From the NCBI GenBank assembly GCA_965660145.1, contig CBFHYX010000006.1, positions 124,001 through 188,000 on the forward strand: a stretch of 64,000 nucleotides of DNA, in the 5' to 3' direction. A program made the position numbers and the translations under genes. The notes below the pieces were generated by a model. That model searched no databases. It saw nothing but the letters and a program-made list of their open reading frames with translations, and was not told where the DNA came from. Shown one piece after another: positions 9,064-20,100 of this stretch. The DNA is from JABURQ01 sp029243145 (GTDB lineage Bacteria; Planctomycetota; Planctomycetia; Planctomycetales; Planctomycetaceae). Every line of letters starts with the position of its first letter. Position 1 is the first letter of the stretch.

Positions 9064-11025
9064 ATGACTAAGCTGCTCACGGCGTGTGTATTGTTTTTGG
9101 TGGCAACCTATTCTCCGTCTTTCGGATACAGTGCCGAAATGGCAGACGAGAAACTGAACGTGGTCTTTATTCTCGCCGATGATCTCGGCTGGTCGGATAC
9201 GACTCTCTATGGCACCTCAAGCTTCTACCAGACCCCTAACATCGAGCGACTTGCCCAAAGGGGTATGACGTTCACACGAGCCTATTCGTCGAGCCCACTT
9301 TGTTCTCCGACAAGAGCCAGTGTGTTGACCGGGTTATCTCCGGCACGTCATGGGATCACAGCCCCCAATTGTCATACTCCGTTGGTATTGCTCACGCCGA
9401 CGGTGAAGAAGACCGCAAATCCTGGATTGAAACAGGTGGGGACAGACTCCGTTTCACGATTGAAGACCAGTTATCAGACATTACCAAAGTCGTTGAAGTC
9501 GGCCGGTTATGCGACGGGACATTTCGGGAAATGGCATCTCGGCCCAGAACCTTTTTCTCCGTTAGAACATGGGTTTGATGTGGATGTTCCTCATCATGCC
9601 GGTCCGGGCCCAGCGGGAAGTTATGTGGCTCCGTGGAAGTTCAAGGACTTCGATCACGACCCCGGCGTTCCCGATCAACATATTGAAGACCGCATGGCCG
9701 ACGAAGCGGTCGCCTGGATGGAACAGCACAAAGACGAACCGTTCTTTCTCAATTATTGGATGTTCAGCGTCCATGCACCATTTGATGCCAAGAAAGAACT
9801 GATTGACGATTATCGGAATAAGGTCGATCCGCAAGATGCACAACGCAGCCCCACTTACGCAGCCATGATCGAAAGTATGGATGATGCCGTCGGCACGTTG
9901 CTCGATACTCTCGACCGACTCAAAATTGCCGACAAAACGATTGTTGTATTTGCTTCGGATAATGGCGGGAATATGTACAACGAAGTTGACGGGACCACGC
10001 CGACCAGCAATCGACCGCTGAAAGGAGGAAAGGCGACGATGTTTGAAGGGGGTGTTCGCGGGCCATGTGTCGTGGTTTGGCCGAAGATCGTGAAACCGGG
10101 TTCACGCAACGAGACTCTGATCCAAAGTGTTGATTTCTATCCGACACTGCTTGATGTTTTGAAGTTATCACCAAAAACAGAGCAAATATTTGATGGTGTC
10201 AGTCTCGTTCCTACGTTGAAAGGCGGCTCGATCAAGCGTGAGGCCATCTTCACTTATTTTCCTCATAACCCACCGGTGCCTGACTGGTTACCTCCCTCGG
10301 TTTCTGTCCATCGGGGTGACTGGAAACTGATTCGGGTGTTTCATGGTGGGCCGCATAAAAAAGGGGAGACGTCGCACGACTACAAATTATATAACCTTAA
10401 AGACGATATCGGAGAACAGAAGAACCTGGCGGAAGACAACCCGGCTCTCATTCAGCAATTGGATGCGTTGATCGAACAACATTTGCAAGAAACAGACGCC
10501 GTCGTCCCGCTGGAAAATCTCAATTTTGATCCGGCACAGTTCCATCCCGAACGAATTGGTGTTCCCGCAGATCGAAATAAACCCAAACAAACAATCAAAG
10601 TCAAACCGGTCGGTGGTTGGTCTCCTCGCAATGCAGATCTGAAAATCAAGCAGGGGCAACTTGTGGTGACCAGTCGAAGCAACGACCCGCATTTGAGCAC
10701 ACCTCTCAAAAAAACTGTTCCCGCGGGTGATTATATTCTTGAGGTAACGATGTCTTCAACGGCGTCTGGACGCGGTCAATTATTCTGGCAAGAGCAGGGA
10801 GTGTCTCCACCATTTATTCGCGACCGTAGCCAGTTGTTCGACATCACCCACGACAATAAAATACATACCTACAAAATTTCCTTCACCACGGCTCACCCGG
10901 TCTTGGCTGTCCGACTCGATCCGGGACAGGGAGTGGGAGAAATTCAGATTTCATCGATCCGTCTTAAATCGAGTAAAAACGCGGTTGTGCGTGAGTGGAC
11001 CTTCGTATCTCCGGTGAAGAATTAG
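9064..11025 (+). CDS. Secreted sulfatase (arylsulfatase family, S1)
   Basis: Hydrolyses sulfate esters, probably from sulfated polysaccharides, outside the cytoplasm. The 653 residues start with a Sec signal peptide (MTKLLTACVLFLVATYS), then VVFILADDLGWSD, a metal-binding motif, and LCSPTRASVLTG whose Cys80 is the formylglycine site (C-x-P-x-R). GHFGKWHLG and ASDNGG are further family motifs. A C-terminal beta-rich extension of about 150 residues follows the catalytic fold. I chose ATG 9064 because AGGAAA lies 7 bases upstream; the ATG at 9046 adds six residues. The formylglycine-generating enzyme is not in this window. The substrate cannot be told. Confidence 0.93.
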   Translation: MTKLLTACVLFLVATYSPSFGYSAEMADEKLNVVFILADDLGWSDTTLYGTSSFYQTPNIERLAQRGMTFTRAYSSSPLCSPTRASVLTGLSPARHGITAPNCHTPLVLLTPTVKKTANPGLKQVGTDSVSRLKTSYQTLPKSLKSAGYATGHFGKWHLGPEPFSPLEHGFDVDVPHHAGPGPAGSYVAPWKFKDFDHDPGVPDQHIEDRMADEAVAWMEQHKDEPFFLNYWMFSVHAPFDAKKELIDDYRNKVDPQDAQRSPTYAAMIESMDDAVGTLLDTLDRLKIADKTIVVFASDNGGNMYNEVDGTTPTSNRPLKGGKATMFEGGVRGPCVVVWPKIVKPGSRNETLIQSVDFYPTLLDVLKLSPKTEQIFDGVSLVPTLKGGSIKREAIFTYFPHNPPVPDWLPPSVSVHRGDWKLIRVFHGGPHKKGETSHDYKLYNLKDDIGEQKNLAEDNPALIQQLDALIEQHLQETDAVVPLENLNFDPAQFHPERIGVPADRNKPKQTIKVKPVGGWSPRNADLKIKQGQLVVTSRSNDPHLSTPLKKTVPAGDYILEVTMSSTASGRGQLFWQEQGVSPPFIRDRSQLFDITHDNKIHTYKISFTTAHPVLAVRLDPGQGVGEIQISSIRLKSSKNAVVREWTFVSPVKN

Positions 11026-11058
11026 ATGACTTATGGGACGCAATGATCAAGAGGCTGA

Positions 11059-14000
11059 TTATTCGTCTTCAGTGGAGACCGTTTGACCCTCGTCTTTTGG
11101 GGAAATCACCCTGAATGTGACGACAGATTCGAGTATTTTGTCGTCCTGATTTTCAGGAAGTGTGACAGTCAACTTAGCCTTATACTCGAGTGTCGAAATT
11201 AGATTTTCCAGATTGGGTGACGTACAGCTTATTTCATGGAGAAACACCATGAGCTGTCGGGGTGTTGCGCCGGCTTCGATTTGCAAATCGAATGACGTTC
11301 CCAGATTCTTTGGATTTTCAAATGTCTGGTCAATTGTGCCTATTTTTTGATGCAGAGTGTCCGAATCGCGGGATCGGATGTAGACCTCAGTTTGTTTCCC
11401 ATCTGCCGTTTTCTCAAGCAGAGCGAGCTTGCCGTTCAGTTCGAAAGACAAAGGAGACGTTCCTTTGTCGGAATCAGTCGCATCGAAAATCTGATCGATG
11501 GAAAGAGAAAGCACGCCCCCATGTAAGGCGGGAGAGACGGGATCTAGAATTTCAAAGGCTTGGCCGATGACAGTGGATTGTCCGGGTTTAAGATCGAGTG
11601 AATCAAAGTGCGAGATAATCGTGGGGTCGATGGGCGCGGATGACCAGCGAATTGTTTTCCCATCTTGCGCTGCGGTGAGCAGATATTGTCCAGTGTGGTC
11701 AAACTCGACCGCCGTCACTTCATCAACATGTCCGCTGAGAGTGAGGAGTTCTTCAATGGTCAGATTGCTTGCCGATGTTTGATCGACGGGTTTGTCACCC
11801 AGCGCCGTCCAACGAGAAATATCCCAGAGTTTGGCGGTGCCATCGCGGCTGCCGGTCAACAACCTGAGTTGATGAATTGGGGAGAATGCCGCAGCGGTTA
11901 TTCCTCCTGAATGCCCCATAATATTCGAGACAGACTTCCATTGACCTTGATCTCGCTTCCAAAGAATTCCGCGTGCGTTTTTGTCGTCGCTCCCTGTGAC
12001 GATCAATTGTTCGTCTTGTGAAAAGACTCCGCAATTGATCGGTTGTGAATGTCTGATCGGCCCCTGCATCGATGACATCAGAGACAGTTTGTCAGCATTC
12101 CAAATTTCGCAAGTACCGTTTTGCCATCCCACCAGCAGTTGATTTCCCGAGGGAGAGTAATGGACATACGAAATTCTCTCGCTGGGTGTCAGAGACTTTC
12201 GTTTCTGCTCAACCCATTTTTCGCCATTATGGGTCCACAAGACAAGCAAATCTTCCCAGGCGGTTAACAGGGTATTTGTAGATCGTGGGTGAAACTGGGC
12301 CGCGACAATTGTTCGATTCGATTGTAAGGGAAGTCGATACTGTAGCGTGTAATGCTCACCCTCGGTTCCGAGCTGCCATAACTTGACGTTCCCGCTACGG
12401 TCGCCGGTCGCGATCCGGGAGTCGTCGGGTGCAAACGAGACTTTGGAGATACCGTAGTGAGGTCCGAGTAGTCGTTTGGAACCCAGCGAATTATTGTTGG
12501 ATGAAACGACTTTTTGTTTTGAATCAAATTTCCACAATTGCACTCGCCGACCACCAGTTGTCACAATTCGCTGCCCGCTGGCATCAATTCGTGCGCAATA
12601 ATTTTCTGTGCCAGTATCAAACTTTAATTTGTTTTCCTGCCCTGATTTCCAATCCCAGACAGAGACAACACCTTGGTTCTCGGTCAGCAGTAACCAATTC
12701 TGATTGTGGAAAAAATCAACGGCTAAGATAGAACGATTCGCTTTCGAGAATGTCCATTGAGTTTGAGGATCAGAATCGAGGTCGTAAACTGTGACTTCGG
12801 AATTGGTTTTGATTTGTTTGGCTGACTCGGGGTCACCGTTTTCCAATTCTGTTTTTTCATAGGACTGTCTGACACAGGCAAAGTATTGACCATTTGGAGA
12901 GAGTGACGACTCGATCACCTCGCCAGTCCCTTTCAGTCGTCGTTCCATTTTGAGACTGATAGCGTGGGTCTCGCTGTCTGCAGAAAAATTCCATATTTTG
13001 ATCGAATAGTCTTTGCTGGTGGTAATGACAGTTTCATCGACGACATGGATGCTGGTGACTTCCTCACTATGCACGGGCATGGAGAAGACACTCGCGGAAG
13101 GATTTTCGTGAGCTTGCTTGAGGGGATTGACCCAAACTCGTAAGCCTCCCAATTTGTCAGCGGTGAGGATCCATCGTCCATCGGGTGTGAAGCAGGCTGC
13201 AGTCACGACGTCCTTATGGCCAGACAACGGAAGCATTTCCTCAGACTCTTCAACGATTGACGAAGCAGGTTCAAAAATGATGTTTGGTAAATTGCCCAGC
13301 AAAGCGAGATTGCCGGGGCCTCCCGTGACGATTTGCCTTTGATCGGGTGAAAGAGCGATGATCGAAGTTCGACCACTCTCAGGATATTCTCGAACCGAGA
13401 CTCCTCTCTCAAGATCCCAGACGATGACTTTGCCGTCGGTACCTGCCGTCACGAACCATCGTTCGGGTTGCTCGGGTGAGACGGAAATAAACTCGCCCTG
13501 ATTGGCGAGATAATCGTGGCCTTCTTTACGTGCTTCGGAGGCTAACGCGTGCGATTTGACTTCACTGCTAAGATTCGACTTCAAGTCGGTAATCACGAGC
13601 GTTCCTTTTGAGGAGACGGAAGCAATTTGATCGGAATCGTGATCAAAGGTGGCGTCCAGAATTTGAGCCTGAGCATCCCATTCAAAAACTTCTCGTTCAT
13701 TATATTCAGCCTGATTCCAAAGCATCACACGATTGTCTTCGCCGACAGAGAGGAACAGTGATTCGACTTCATTTTGTAGAGGGGATGACGGAACAGAAAC
13801 ACAAGAATTGATTCGTCCACCGTGTCCTCGAAATCGTTGGATCAATTTGGCCACGGGGATTTTATTGCGGTCGGTTTGTTCTGAGGGGGAATCGACCTCG
13901 GCCGCGAAAAGTTGGTTTTGGTTTACGTCCCATATCTGCACAGTGCGATCATCTCCACACACGAGGATCTCTAATTTGGATGTTTCGGCTTCGCCCGTTT

Positions 14001-17000
14001 GCGAACGAAGGAAACGAACTTCTTGAACGGCAGCGTTACTTGTCGAAGGAATGAGCGTTGTGCGCGGTGGGACGCTTGTCAAATTGTTGGAAGGGACTTC
14101 GTCGAGATTCCAAAGATGGACGCTGCCATCACGTCCGCCGCTGACAATCAATAAATGACCTTGCTCGTCGAGTATCGTATCCAAACACAGAACGGCTCCG
14201 TCGTGCATCCAATAGACGGTTTTCCAAATTTCATACGGTTCCACATTCGAAGATCGTTCGGGAGCGGCTGCCGTCGAAACGGGTTGGGAGGGATTGCGAG
14301 ATTGATTCGACCAAATTTGAATTTTGTCATCTTCACCCGCCGTCAAAATGAAACTTCGGTCTGCAGTGATAGCAATCTCGCGAATTTCTCGACGATGACC
14401 GCGTAACGTGGAGCCTCTCGGAAAGTTTAACCAGGCTTCAGTGTCCAAGTCCCAGATTGCGGCTTCGCCATTCTCGGAAGCCGCCAACAACCACCGCGAC
14501 TGATCTGCCAGATAAGAGAAACAGATGCTAGAGATGGGGGCTTGCGAATTCCAAGGTCGAGGCAGTTCTCGCGCGAGTTCGACATCTGCGTCTTCCGAAA
14601 TCATGAACAAAGAAATGCCACCTCGGCTATCACCGGTTGCCAAAAGTTTGTGATCCGGTGAAAACTCGACCGTGGTGATGGATTTCACTTCGCCGGGTTG
14701 TTGAGGTTTTTCCCAGAGAGGAATAGGGTTTTGTTGAGTTCGGAACGTCTCGGTTTTCCAAAGTTGGAGCAGTCCTTTGTCTCCGGCGACTGCAAAGATT
14801 TTGCCATCATTTGAACAGGAGACATCCTGGAGGATCGAGTTCAGTTTGAGATTTGCTTCAGAAAGATTACAGAAGTCCCAGAGATAGCCCCATTCCCAGC
14901 CAACCAACGGGGAATCTTGATAAACGCTCAGAGTTTCGCGGGCTTCTTCGAATCGATTTTCCTCAATTTTTTTGGCAGCTAATGCAATCTGCGCGAGATA
15001 AGACTGGGCCTCTGCTCGTTTGCGATTTTCTTCGGCGAGAGCCCGATTCTGTTTGGCGATTTTCTCGGACTTTTCCGCTTTAATTGTTGCCACTCGGAAT
15101 TTCTCTTTTTCATCGGCCAACTTAATGTTGGTGCCGAACAATAATTTATTCGCACGCTTCGCTTCTTTATTTGCGTCTAAAGCTTCTTGAGTGGCATCCA
15201 ATGCTTCTTGAGTGGCGTTCAGCGCTTCTCGTTTGGCGATGGCTTCTTTGCGCGTGGCGGCTTCGGCTGCTTTCATTTTCACGTAGATCATGAGGCACGC
15301 GCACGACAGCAATAAAACAAAGGATAACGAAGCCCAACGAAAGACCGTTTTGGATCTGGCTAGTTGACGTTGGCGCGAATCACGTTCGTGTTGTCCCTCA
15401 CGTAGCCTTTGCACTAACGGAAGGTGGCTCGTTTCCTCTTGGTCGAGTAGCGAGAGTCCCAACTCAAAATCACCGTTTGTGAGTGCAGACTCCGCATAAG
15501 CCTCACGGGCGCGAACTTGCCCGTCGATCGCTGCGTGATTGTCGGTCCAAAGAGCAACAGACTCTTCAAATCCAAACACAGAACGCGCAAAAACACCATA
15601 ATCGCCGGTTTCTGTTGCCGTGGTCAGGTTTTCCTCAGCCTGTGTTGTGAGTTGTAAGCTTTCGGCATGCGCTTCATAATTTTTCAATGCATCCCGAAAC
15701 TCGATCGCCGTTGCAAATCGATCTTCGGGTTTTGTGGCCATCGCCTTCATGGCGATGTCGATGAGTTCCCCACGCATTTCCGTTTCTTGAATTTTGTTAT
15801 GGGCAGCCGATTTCACACACTGTGTGACATTTTTTCCGGCATGCGGCGCTTGACCCACAAGAACTCGATACAGCATCGCACCCAAAAGATAGATGTCACT
15901 GGAATCCGTAATTAGACTGATCGGCCCCGTCACCATTTCGGGTGCCATGTAGGCGGGTGTTCCCCCGAGACCGGGAGAGCTCAGAATGGTGTTATACTTT
16001 TCAGACTTTTTCGTCACGAGGGCCAAGCCCCAGTCCATCACGAGGACTTCACCAAAATCCCCCAACATCACATTATCGGGTTTCAAATCCCGATGAATCA
16101 CACCTTTGAAATGCGCAAAAGCAATAGCGTTACAGATTTTGACGAGGACCTCGAGGTTCTCTTCCAAGGAGAGTTCATCGACCACATCCGACCAGGGAGT
16201 TCCTTCGACCTGCTTCATGGTATAGAAGAGGTCGTTGTTTTTGTTTTTTCCCAAATCGTAAATCGGTACGATCTGCGGATGATTCAAGTCGCCAATCACG
16301 ACCGCTTCAATCAGAAACTTACTCCGATGATCCTGATTCTTCGACATTTTGGGATGTAGCATTTTCAATGCGACATTCCGGTCAATCGAAGTTTGTTTTG
16401 CCGAATAGACAACGCCCACGCCGCCTTTACCCAGCACGTCGATCATTTGATAGTCGTTACCATCAATCTGCGATTCATCAAATTCTCCCACTGCGCGGAA
16501 TTTTACTACCAGAGAACTTTTTGAGCCGGGAGGCGTGCCATCGGGGTCCCAATCTAAAGTCGATGAGAAGTCGGCTGAATCGTCGATCATCGTTTGCAAT
16601 TGAGCGTTACTGCCTTTGATATCGTTTTGTGTGACATCACGCGGAGCAATGGTCTGTTCGATGTTTTTATCTTCCGCCAAGTCGTCGAACATATCTGACT
16701 GTAATGTTTTTTCGAGCCCCTGCGGCCCCTTCTGCGAACCTGATTCCGAGGAATCTTCGTTCTCCAAAGAAACATCGATAAGAGTGTCCTCGGAGTCATT
16801 CATTAACTCGGATAATTTTCGAGGATCAATGTCGGCAATCGTCGGTTCATCATGGGGGTTTGTTTTGGCCTGCGCCTGCGTATCCTCAGATTTGGTGATA
16901 TCTGGAAGACTATCGGAGATCGTCTCCGAATTCGCATCTGCTTCTGGAAGCGAGAGTGATCCCTGACATTTAGGGCATTGTCCTTCTTGCACATTCTCTG

Positions 17001-17037
17001 CGGAGAGTTCCAGATTACAATACGGACATGTCAACAT
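11059..17037 (-). CDS. Zinc-ribbon Ser/Thr protein kinase with WD40 repeats
   Basis: A 1992-residue membrane-anchored kinase. In order: zinc ribbon CPYC/CPKC (4-7, 21-24); acidic linker; kinase domain about 196-455 with GKGGVGVV, VALK, HRDLKPDN (315-322) and DWG in place of DFG (335-337), then GTPAYMAPE; one membrane segment about 568-587; an Ala/Lys-rich coiled coil with imperfect ALDATQEA repeats (about 590-690); a long WD40 array (about 720-1750, more than ten units such as LLTGSRDGTAKLWDIS); and a beta-rich C-terminal domain. By topology the propellers would be outside the cytoplasm. I chose ATG 17037 so that it begins with the zinc ribbon; GAGG lies upstream. It follows the VCBS-like gene by 128 bases. 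Confidence 0.93.
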   Translation of the reverse strand: MLTCPYCNLELSAENVQEGQCPKCQGSLSLPEADANSETISDSLPDITKSEDTQAQAKTNPHDEPTIADIDPRKLSELMNDSEDTLIDVSLENEDSSESGSQKGPQGLEKTLQSDMFDDLAEDKNIEQTIAPRDVTQNDIKGSNAQLQTMIDDSADFSSTLDWDPDGTPPGSKSSLVVKFRAVGEFDESQIDGNDYQMIDVLGKGGVGVVYSAKQTSIDRNVALKMLHPKMSKNQDHRSKFLIEAVVIGDLNHPQIVPIYDLGKNKNNDLFYTMKQVEGTPWSDVVDELSLEENLEVLVKICNAIAFAHFKGVIHRDLKPDNVMLGDFGEVLVMDWGLALVTKKSEKYNTILSSPGLGGTPAYMAPEMVTGPISLITDSSDIYLLGAMLYRVLVGQAPHAGKNVTQCVKSAAHNKIQETEMRGELIDIAMKAMATKPEDRFATAIEFRDALKNYEAHAESLQLTTQAEENLTTATETGDYGVFARSVFGFEESVALWTDNHAAIDGQVRAREAYAESALTNGDFELGLSLLDQEETSHLPLVQRLREGQHERDSRQRQLARSKTVFRWASLSFVLLLSCACLMIYVKMKAAEAATRKEAIAKREALNATQEALDATQEALDANKEAKRANKLLFGTNIKLADEKEKFRVATIKAEKSEKIAKQNRALAEENRKRAEAQSYLAQIALAAKKIEENRFEEARETLSVYQDSPLVGWEWGYLWDFCNLSEANLKLNSILQDVSCSNDGKIFAVAGDKGLLQLWKTETFRTQQNPIPLWEKPQQPGEVKSITTVEFSPDHKLLATGDSRGGISLFMISEDADVELARELPRPWNSQAPISSICFSYLADQSRWLLAASENGEAAIWDLDTEAWLNFPRGSTLRGHRREIREIAITADRSFILTAGEDDKIQIWSNQSRNPSQPVSTAAAPERSSNVEPYEIWKTVYWMHDGAVLCLDTILDEQGHLLIVSGGRDGSVHLWNLDEVPSNNLTSVPPRTTLIPSTSNAAVQEVRFLRSQTGEAETSKLEILVCGDDRTVQIWDVNQNQLFAAEVDSPSEQTDRNKIPVAKLIQRFRGHGGRINSCVSVPSSPLQNEVESLFLSVGEDNRVMLWNQAEYNEREVFEWDAQAQILDATFDHDSDQIASVSSKGTLVITDLKSNLSSEVKSHALASEARKEGHDYLANQGEFISVSPEQPERWFVTAGTDGKVIVWDLERGVSVREYPESGRTSIIALSPDQRQIVTGGPGNLALLGNLPNIIFEPASSIVEESEEMLPLSGHKDVVTAACFTPDGRWILTADKLGGLRVWVNPLKQAHENPSASVFSMPVHSEEVTSIHVVDETVITTSKDYSIKIWNFSADSETHAISLKMERRLKGTGEVIESSLSPNGQYFACVRQSYEKTELENGDPESAKQIKTNSEVTVYDLDSDPQTQWTFSKANRSILAVDFFHNQNWLLLTENQGVVSVWDWKSGQENKLKFDTGTENYCARIDASGQRIVTTGGRRVQLWKFDSKQKVVSSNNNSLGSKRLLGPHYGISKVSFAPDDSRIATGDRSGNVKLWQLGTEGEHYTLQYRLPLQSNRTIVAAQFHPRSTNTLLTAWEDLLVLWTHNGEKWVEQKRKSLTPSERISYVHYSPSGNQLLVGWQNGTCEIWNADKLSLMSSMQGPIRHSQPINCGVFSQDEQLIVTGSDDKNARGILWKRDQGQWKSVSNIMGHSGGITAAAFSPIHQLRLLTGSRDGTAKLWDISRWTALGDKPVDQTSASNLTIEELLTLSGHVDEVTAVEFDHTGQYLLTAAQDGKTIRWSSAPIDPTIISHFDSLDLKPGQSTVIGQAFEILDPVSPALHGGVLSLSIDQIFDATDSDKGTSPLSFELNGKLALLEKTADGKQTEVYIRSRDSDTLHQKIGTIDQTFENPKNLGTSFDLQIEAGATPRQLMVFLHEISCTSPNLENLISTLEYKAKLTVTLPENQDDKILESVVTFRVISPKDEGQTVSTEDE

Positions 17038-17165
17038 TATCAAACCTCGGTTCGAAGAGTTCTCGGCGTGATGCGAGGCTCTTGGGAAAAACAGTGTCAA
17101 TCAGGTTGCCTGAGGGGAGCGGCGTTGGGGAGTTTCAAATTCATGATACAGAAATATGTCGAACA

Positions 17166-20100
17166 TTATTGCTGGAAACCATTTCGGTAAAGTGTTGCCC
17201 ACAGTGAACTCTTTTTTCGGTCAGTCCATCGGGCTGATTGGTTTTTCAAAGCACGGGATTGATTTGACGCGGTTTGTTTTTTTCGATTCGTAAACTCGAG
17301 GACAGCCAACGAAGAGACAGAAATGACCCCGGCTGCTGAAATCTGTTCTGTCGGCTCGTTTTGAAGGGCATTCTCAGTAGTTGAGGTGGCATCAACATTT
17401 GGTAGGATTGTCTCGGACAAGTTCTCAGGATCGTTTTCAATCGGTCCTTCTAGTTCCTGCATTTCGATGATTTGACCGTCTTGGACGATCACGTCGAGAA
17501 TGATTGTCTCGGAGACATTCAGATCCCCTCGATTTTGTCTCAAAATAATTTGATAGCGATTGTCGGGAAGCTCGGAAATTCGATCCAGAAACTGTTCCAG
17601 TCGGTTTCGAGCTTGGTCAAAAGTCTGTTCTCCTGCATCTGTTTGATCACTTTCAGATGCAAACAGATCGATGTATTGATACAACGGCTCGCTATTCTCT
17701 CCGATTACCCCATCATCGATCACGATGCGTACAAGAACCTCGTATGAGTCTGCTTCGACTTTGTTACTCAATGGTATTTGGGGGGGCACAAAGCGTTTAA
17801 CAACAGTCAATGCCTGCGCCACAGTCGTACGCACTTCCTCGAAGACCGGATCAGCGACCACTTCATCCTCGATAATCACCGGTTGCGTAATGACGAGAGC
17901 TGGAAAGCTGACCAGAATATCAGAGATCGAAGATTCTCCATCATCGTTGTCTTCGACGCTAAACGTCGCCCGGAGTGTCGTGCCGGACAAGCTGATTAAG
18001 TCGGAAGAAACGGGCACTGTGATGGTCACATTATAAAATCGTCCAATCGTGGCATTCCCAGTTAGGATCTGTCCGTCACTATCAACCGTGGTTGTCAGTA
18101 AGTCGATGGGCGTCCCTGGTACAATTGTCAGACCATCGACCAGAATTTCATTGTTAGCGTCGTTAATTAACTTACCGGTGAGTGGATCGGTTTGTGGACT
18201 TCCTGTCTCTAAAACGAATCCCTCGACCTGTGCAACAAACTCGCCACCCACCAGTTTGAAATCAATCCGTGTGATGTTCGGTAAGCCCTGCAGCTCTGCA
18301 GGCAAATCGCCAGGACTGATGGTACTTGGATTAAAAATAATCGGCGTATAGTTGAACAATTGGTACGCCGGATCTATCGACGTGAATTCATCCTCAGTGA
18401 TGGCTTCCTCGACGCGTGCTTCGAGAATGTCTTCAAACTGCAAGACGAAGATCAATTCATCCACAGAAGTTCCCGGTGGGAAATCCTCGATGATTTTGGC
18501 AGAAAAATTTCCTTCAAAGAGCTGGTCTGATTTCGAAAGTGTTTGTTCGGAATCAAGGAAGACCACACGCGGGTCATCAGCACTCAGCCGCTCATTATTC
18601 ATCATCGCTTCGTTGTAGGCACTTCTCGTGACTAAAAATAAATCCGCACCCACCGAATCGGCATCGTCAGGATCCTGAATGGTAAATGACAGTTGAATAT
18701 TTTCACCTTCCACAATCGATAATTGTGGAAGTGCGGAGAGATCAATTGGCTGTGTAAGATCAATCCCGGAAAAATCGGGGATGTCTGGACCATCTGACAT
18801 AGCGTTATGAAGATCCCGAGCAGTTGCATTTCTGATAATATTGAGGTCGGTGATGATGAGAACCGGCGTATCGTTGGTCCCCGTGATGGTGATGGTGACC
18901 GTCTCGGTGTCGGTGGCCCCTTGACTGTCGGTGACCGTCACCGTGTAGGTGAGGATCAGCGTTTGTCCTTCGGAGAGATAGTCAAACGTTACGCCGTCGC
19001 TGTCGAACGTCCAACCCAGCGTGTCTGTGTTTTCGGTGGCGTCCAAGATGTCGGCCGGTGTAAGCGTCAGCATGGCCAATAGTGCGGGGTCGTCCGGCGC
19101 NNNNNNNNNNNNNNNNNNNNNNNNNNNNNNNNNNNNNNNNNNNNNNNNNNNNNNNNNNNNNNNNNNNNNNNNNNNNNNNNNNNNNNNNNNNNNNNNNNNN
19201 GTCGAGGCTGGCGGTGTCGTCTCCGTTGGTGATGACGGGATCATCGTTGGTCCCGTTGATGGTGATGGTGACGGTGGTGGTGTCCATGCCGCCTTGCGAG
19301 TCGGTGACGGTGATGGTGTAAGTGAGAATGAGGGTTTCACTGACGGCGAGATAATCGAACGCTTCGCCGTCGCTGTCGAACGTCCAACCCAGCGTATCTG
19401 TGTTTTCGGTGGCGTCCAAGATGTCGGCCGGTGTAAGCGTCAGCATGGCCAATAGTGCGGGGTCGTCCGGCGCGGCGGGATCGAGGCGGTCGGACGTTCC
19501 CGTGACGACCAGCGTACGGGTGGCGTCGACGGTGTCGGTGGTATCGAGGTCATCGACGGTGAGTGTTCCCGTGGTCATCAAACCCGCGTTGGTTTCGTCG
19601 AGGCTGGCGGTGTCGTCTCCGTTGGTGATGACGGGATCATCGTTGGTCCCGTTGATGGTGATGGTGACGGTGGCGTCAGCCATTGCGTTTTGTGAATCGA
19701 CTGCTTGAATCGTGTAGGAGTCGTTGTCGGTCTCTCCGAATGCCAAAGAATCAAACACGTTTCCCGGGTTGTAGGTTAACGAACCATCAATGTTCAGAGT
19801 GACGGTGACGCCATCTCCCAGATCGACAGCACTTCCGCCGGGTGTCAATGCCATACCATTAATCGAATAAATCAACGTGCTATCATCGACATCGCTGAAC
19901 AGGTTCGAGATGTTTAGATCGCTGTTGACCTCGTTCTCGCTGATTGTCTGCATCTGGTCGGTGCCGACAGGAGGATCATTCAAACCGACAATAGTCAGGT
20001 TGACCGTTGCGATGGCGGTTCCCCCATTGCCGTCAGAAATGGTGTAGTCGAACGAATCCACAGCGGGCGGGTCGGTCACTGCCAAATTGTCAAAGGCGGT

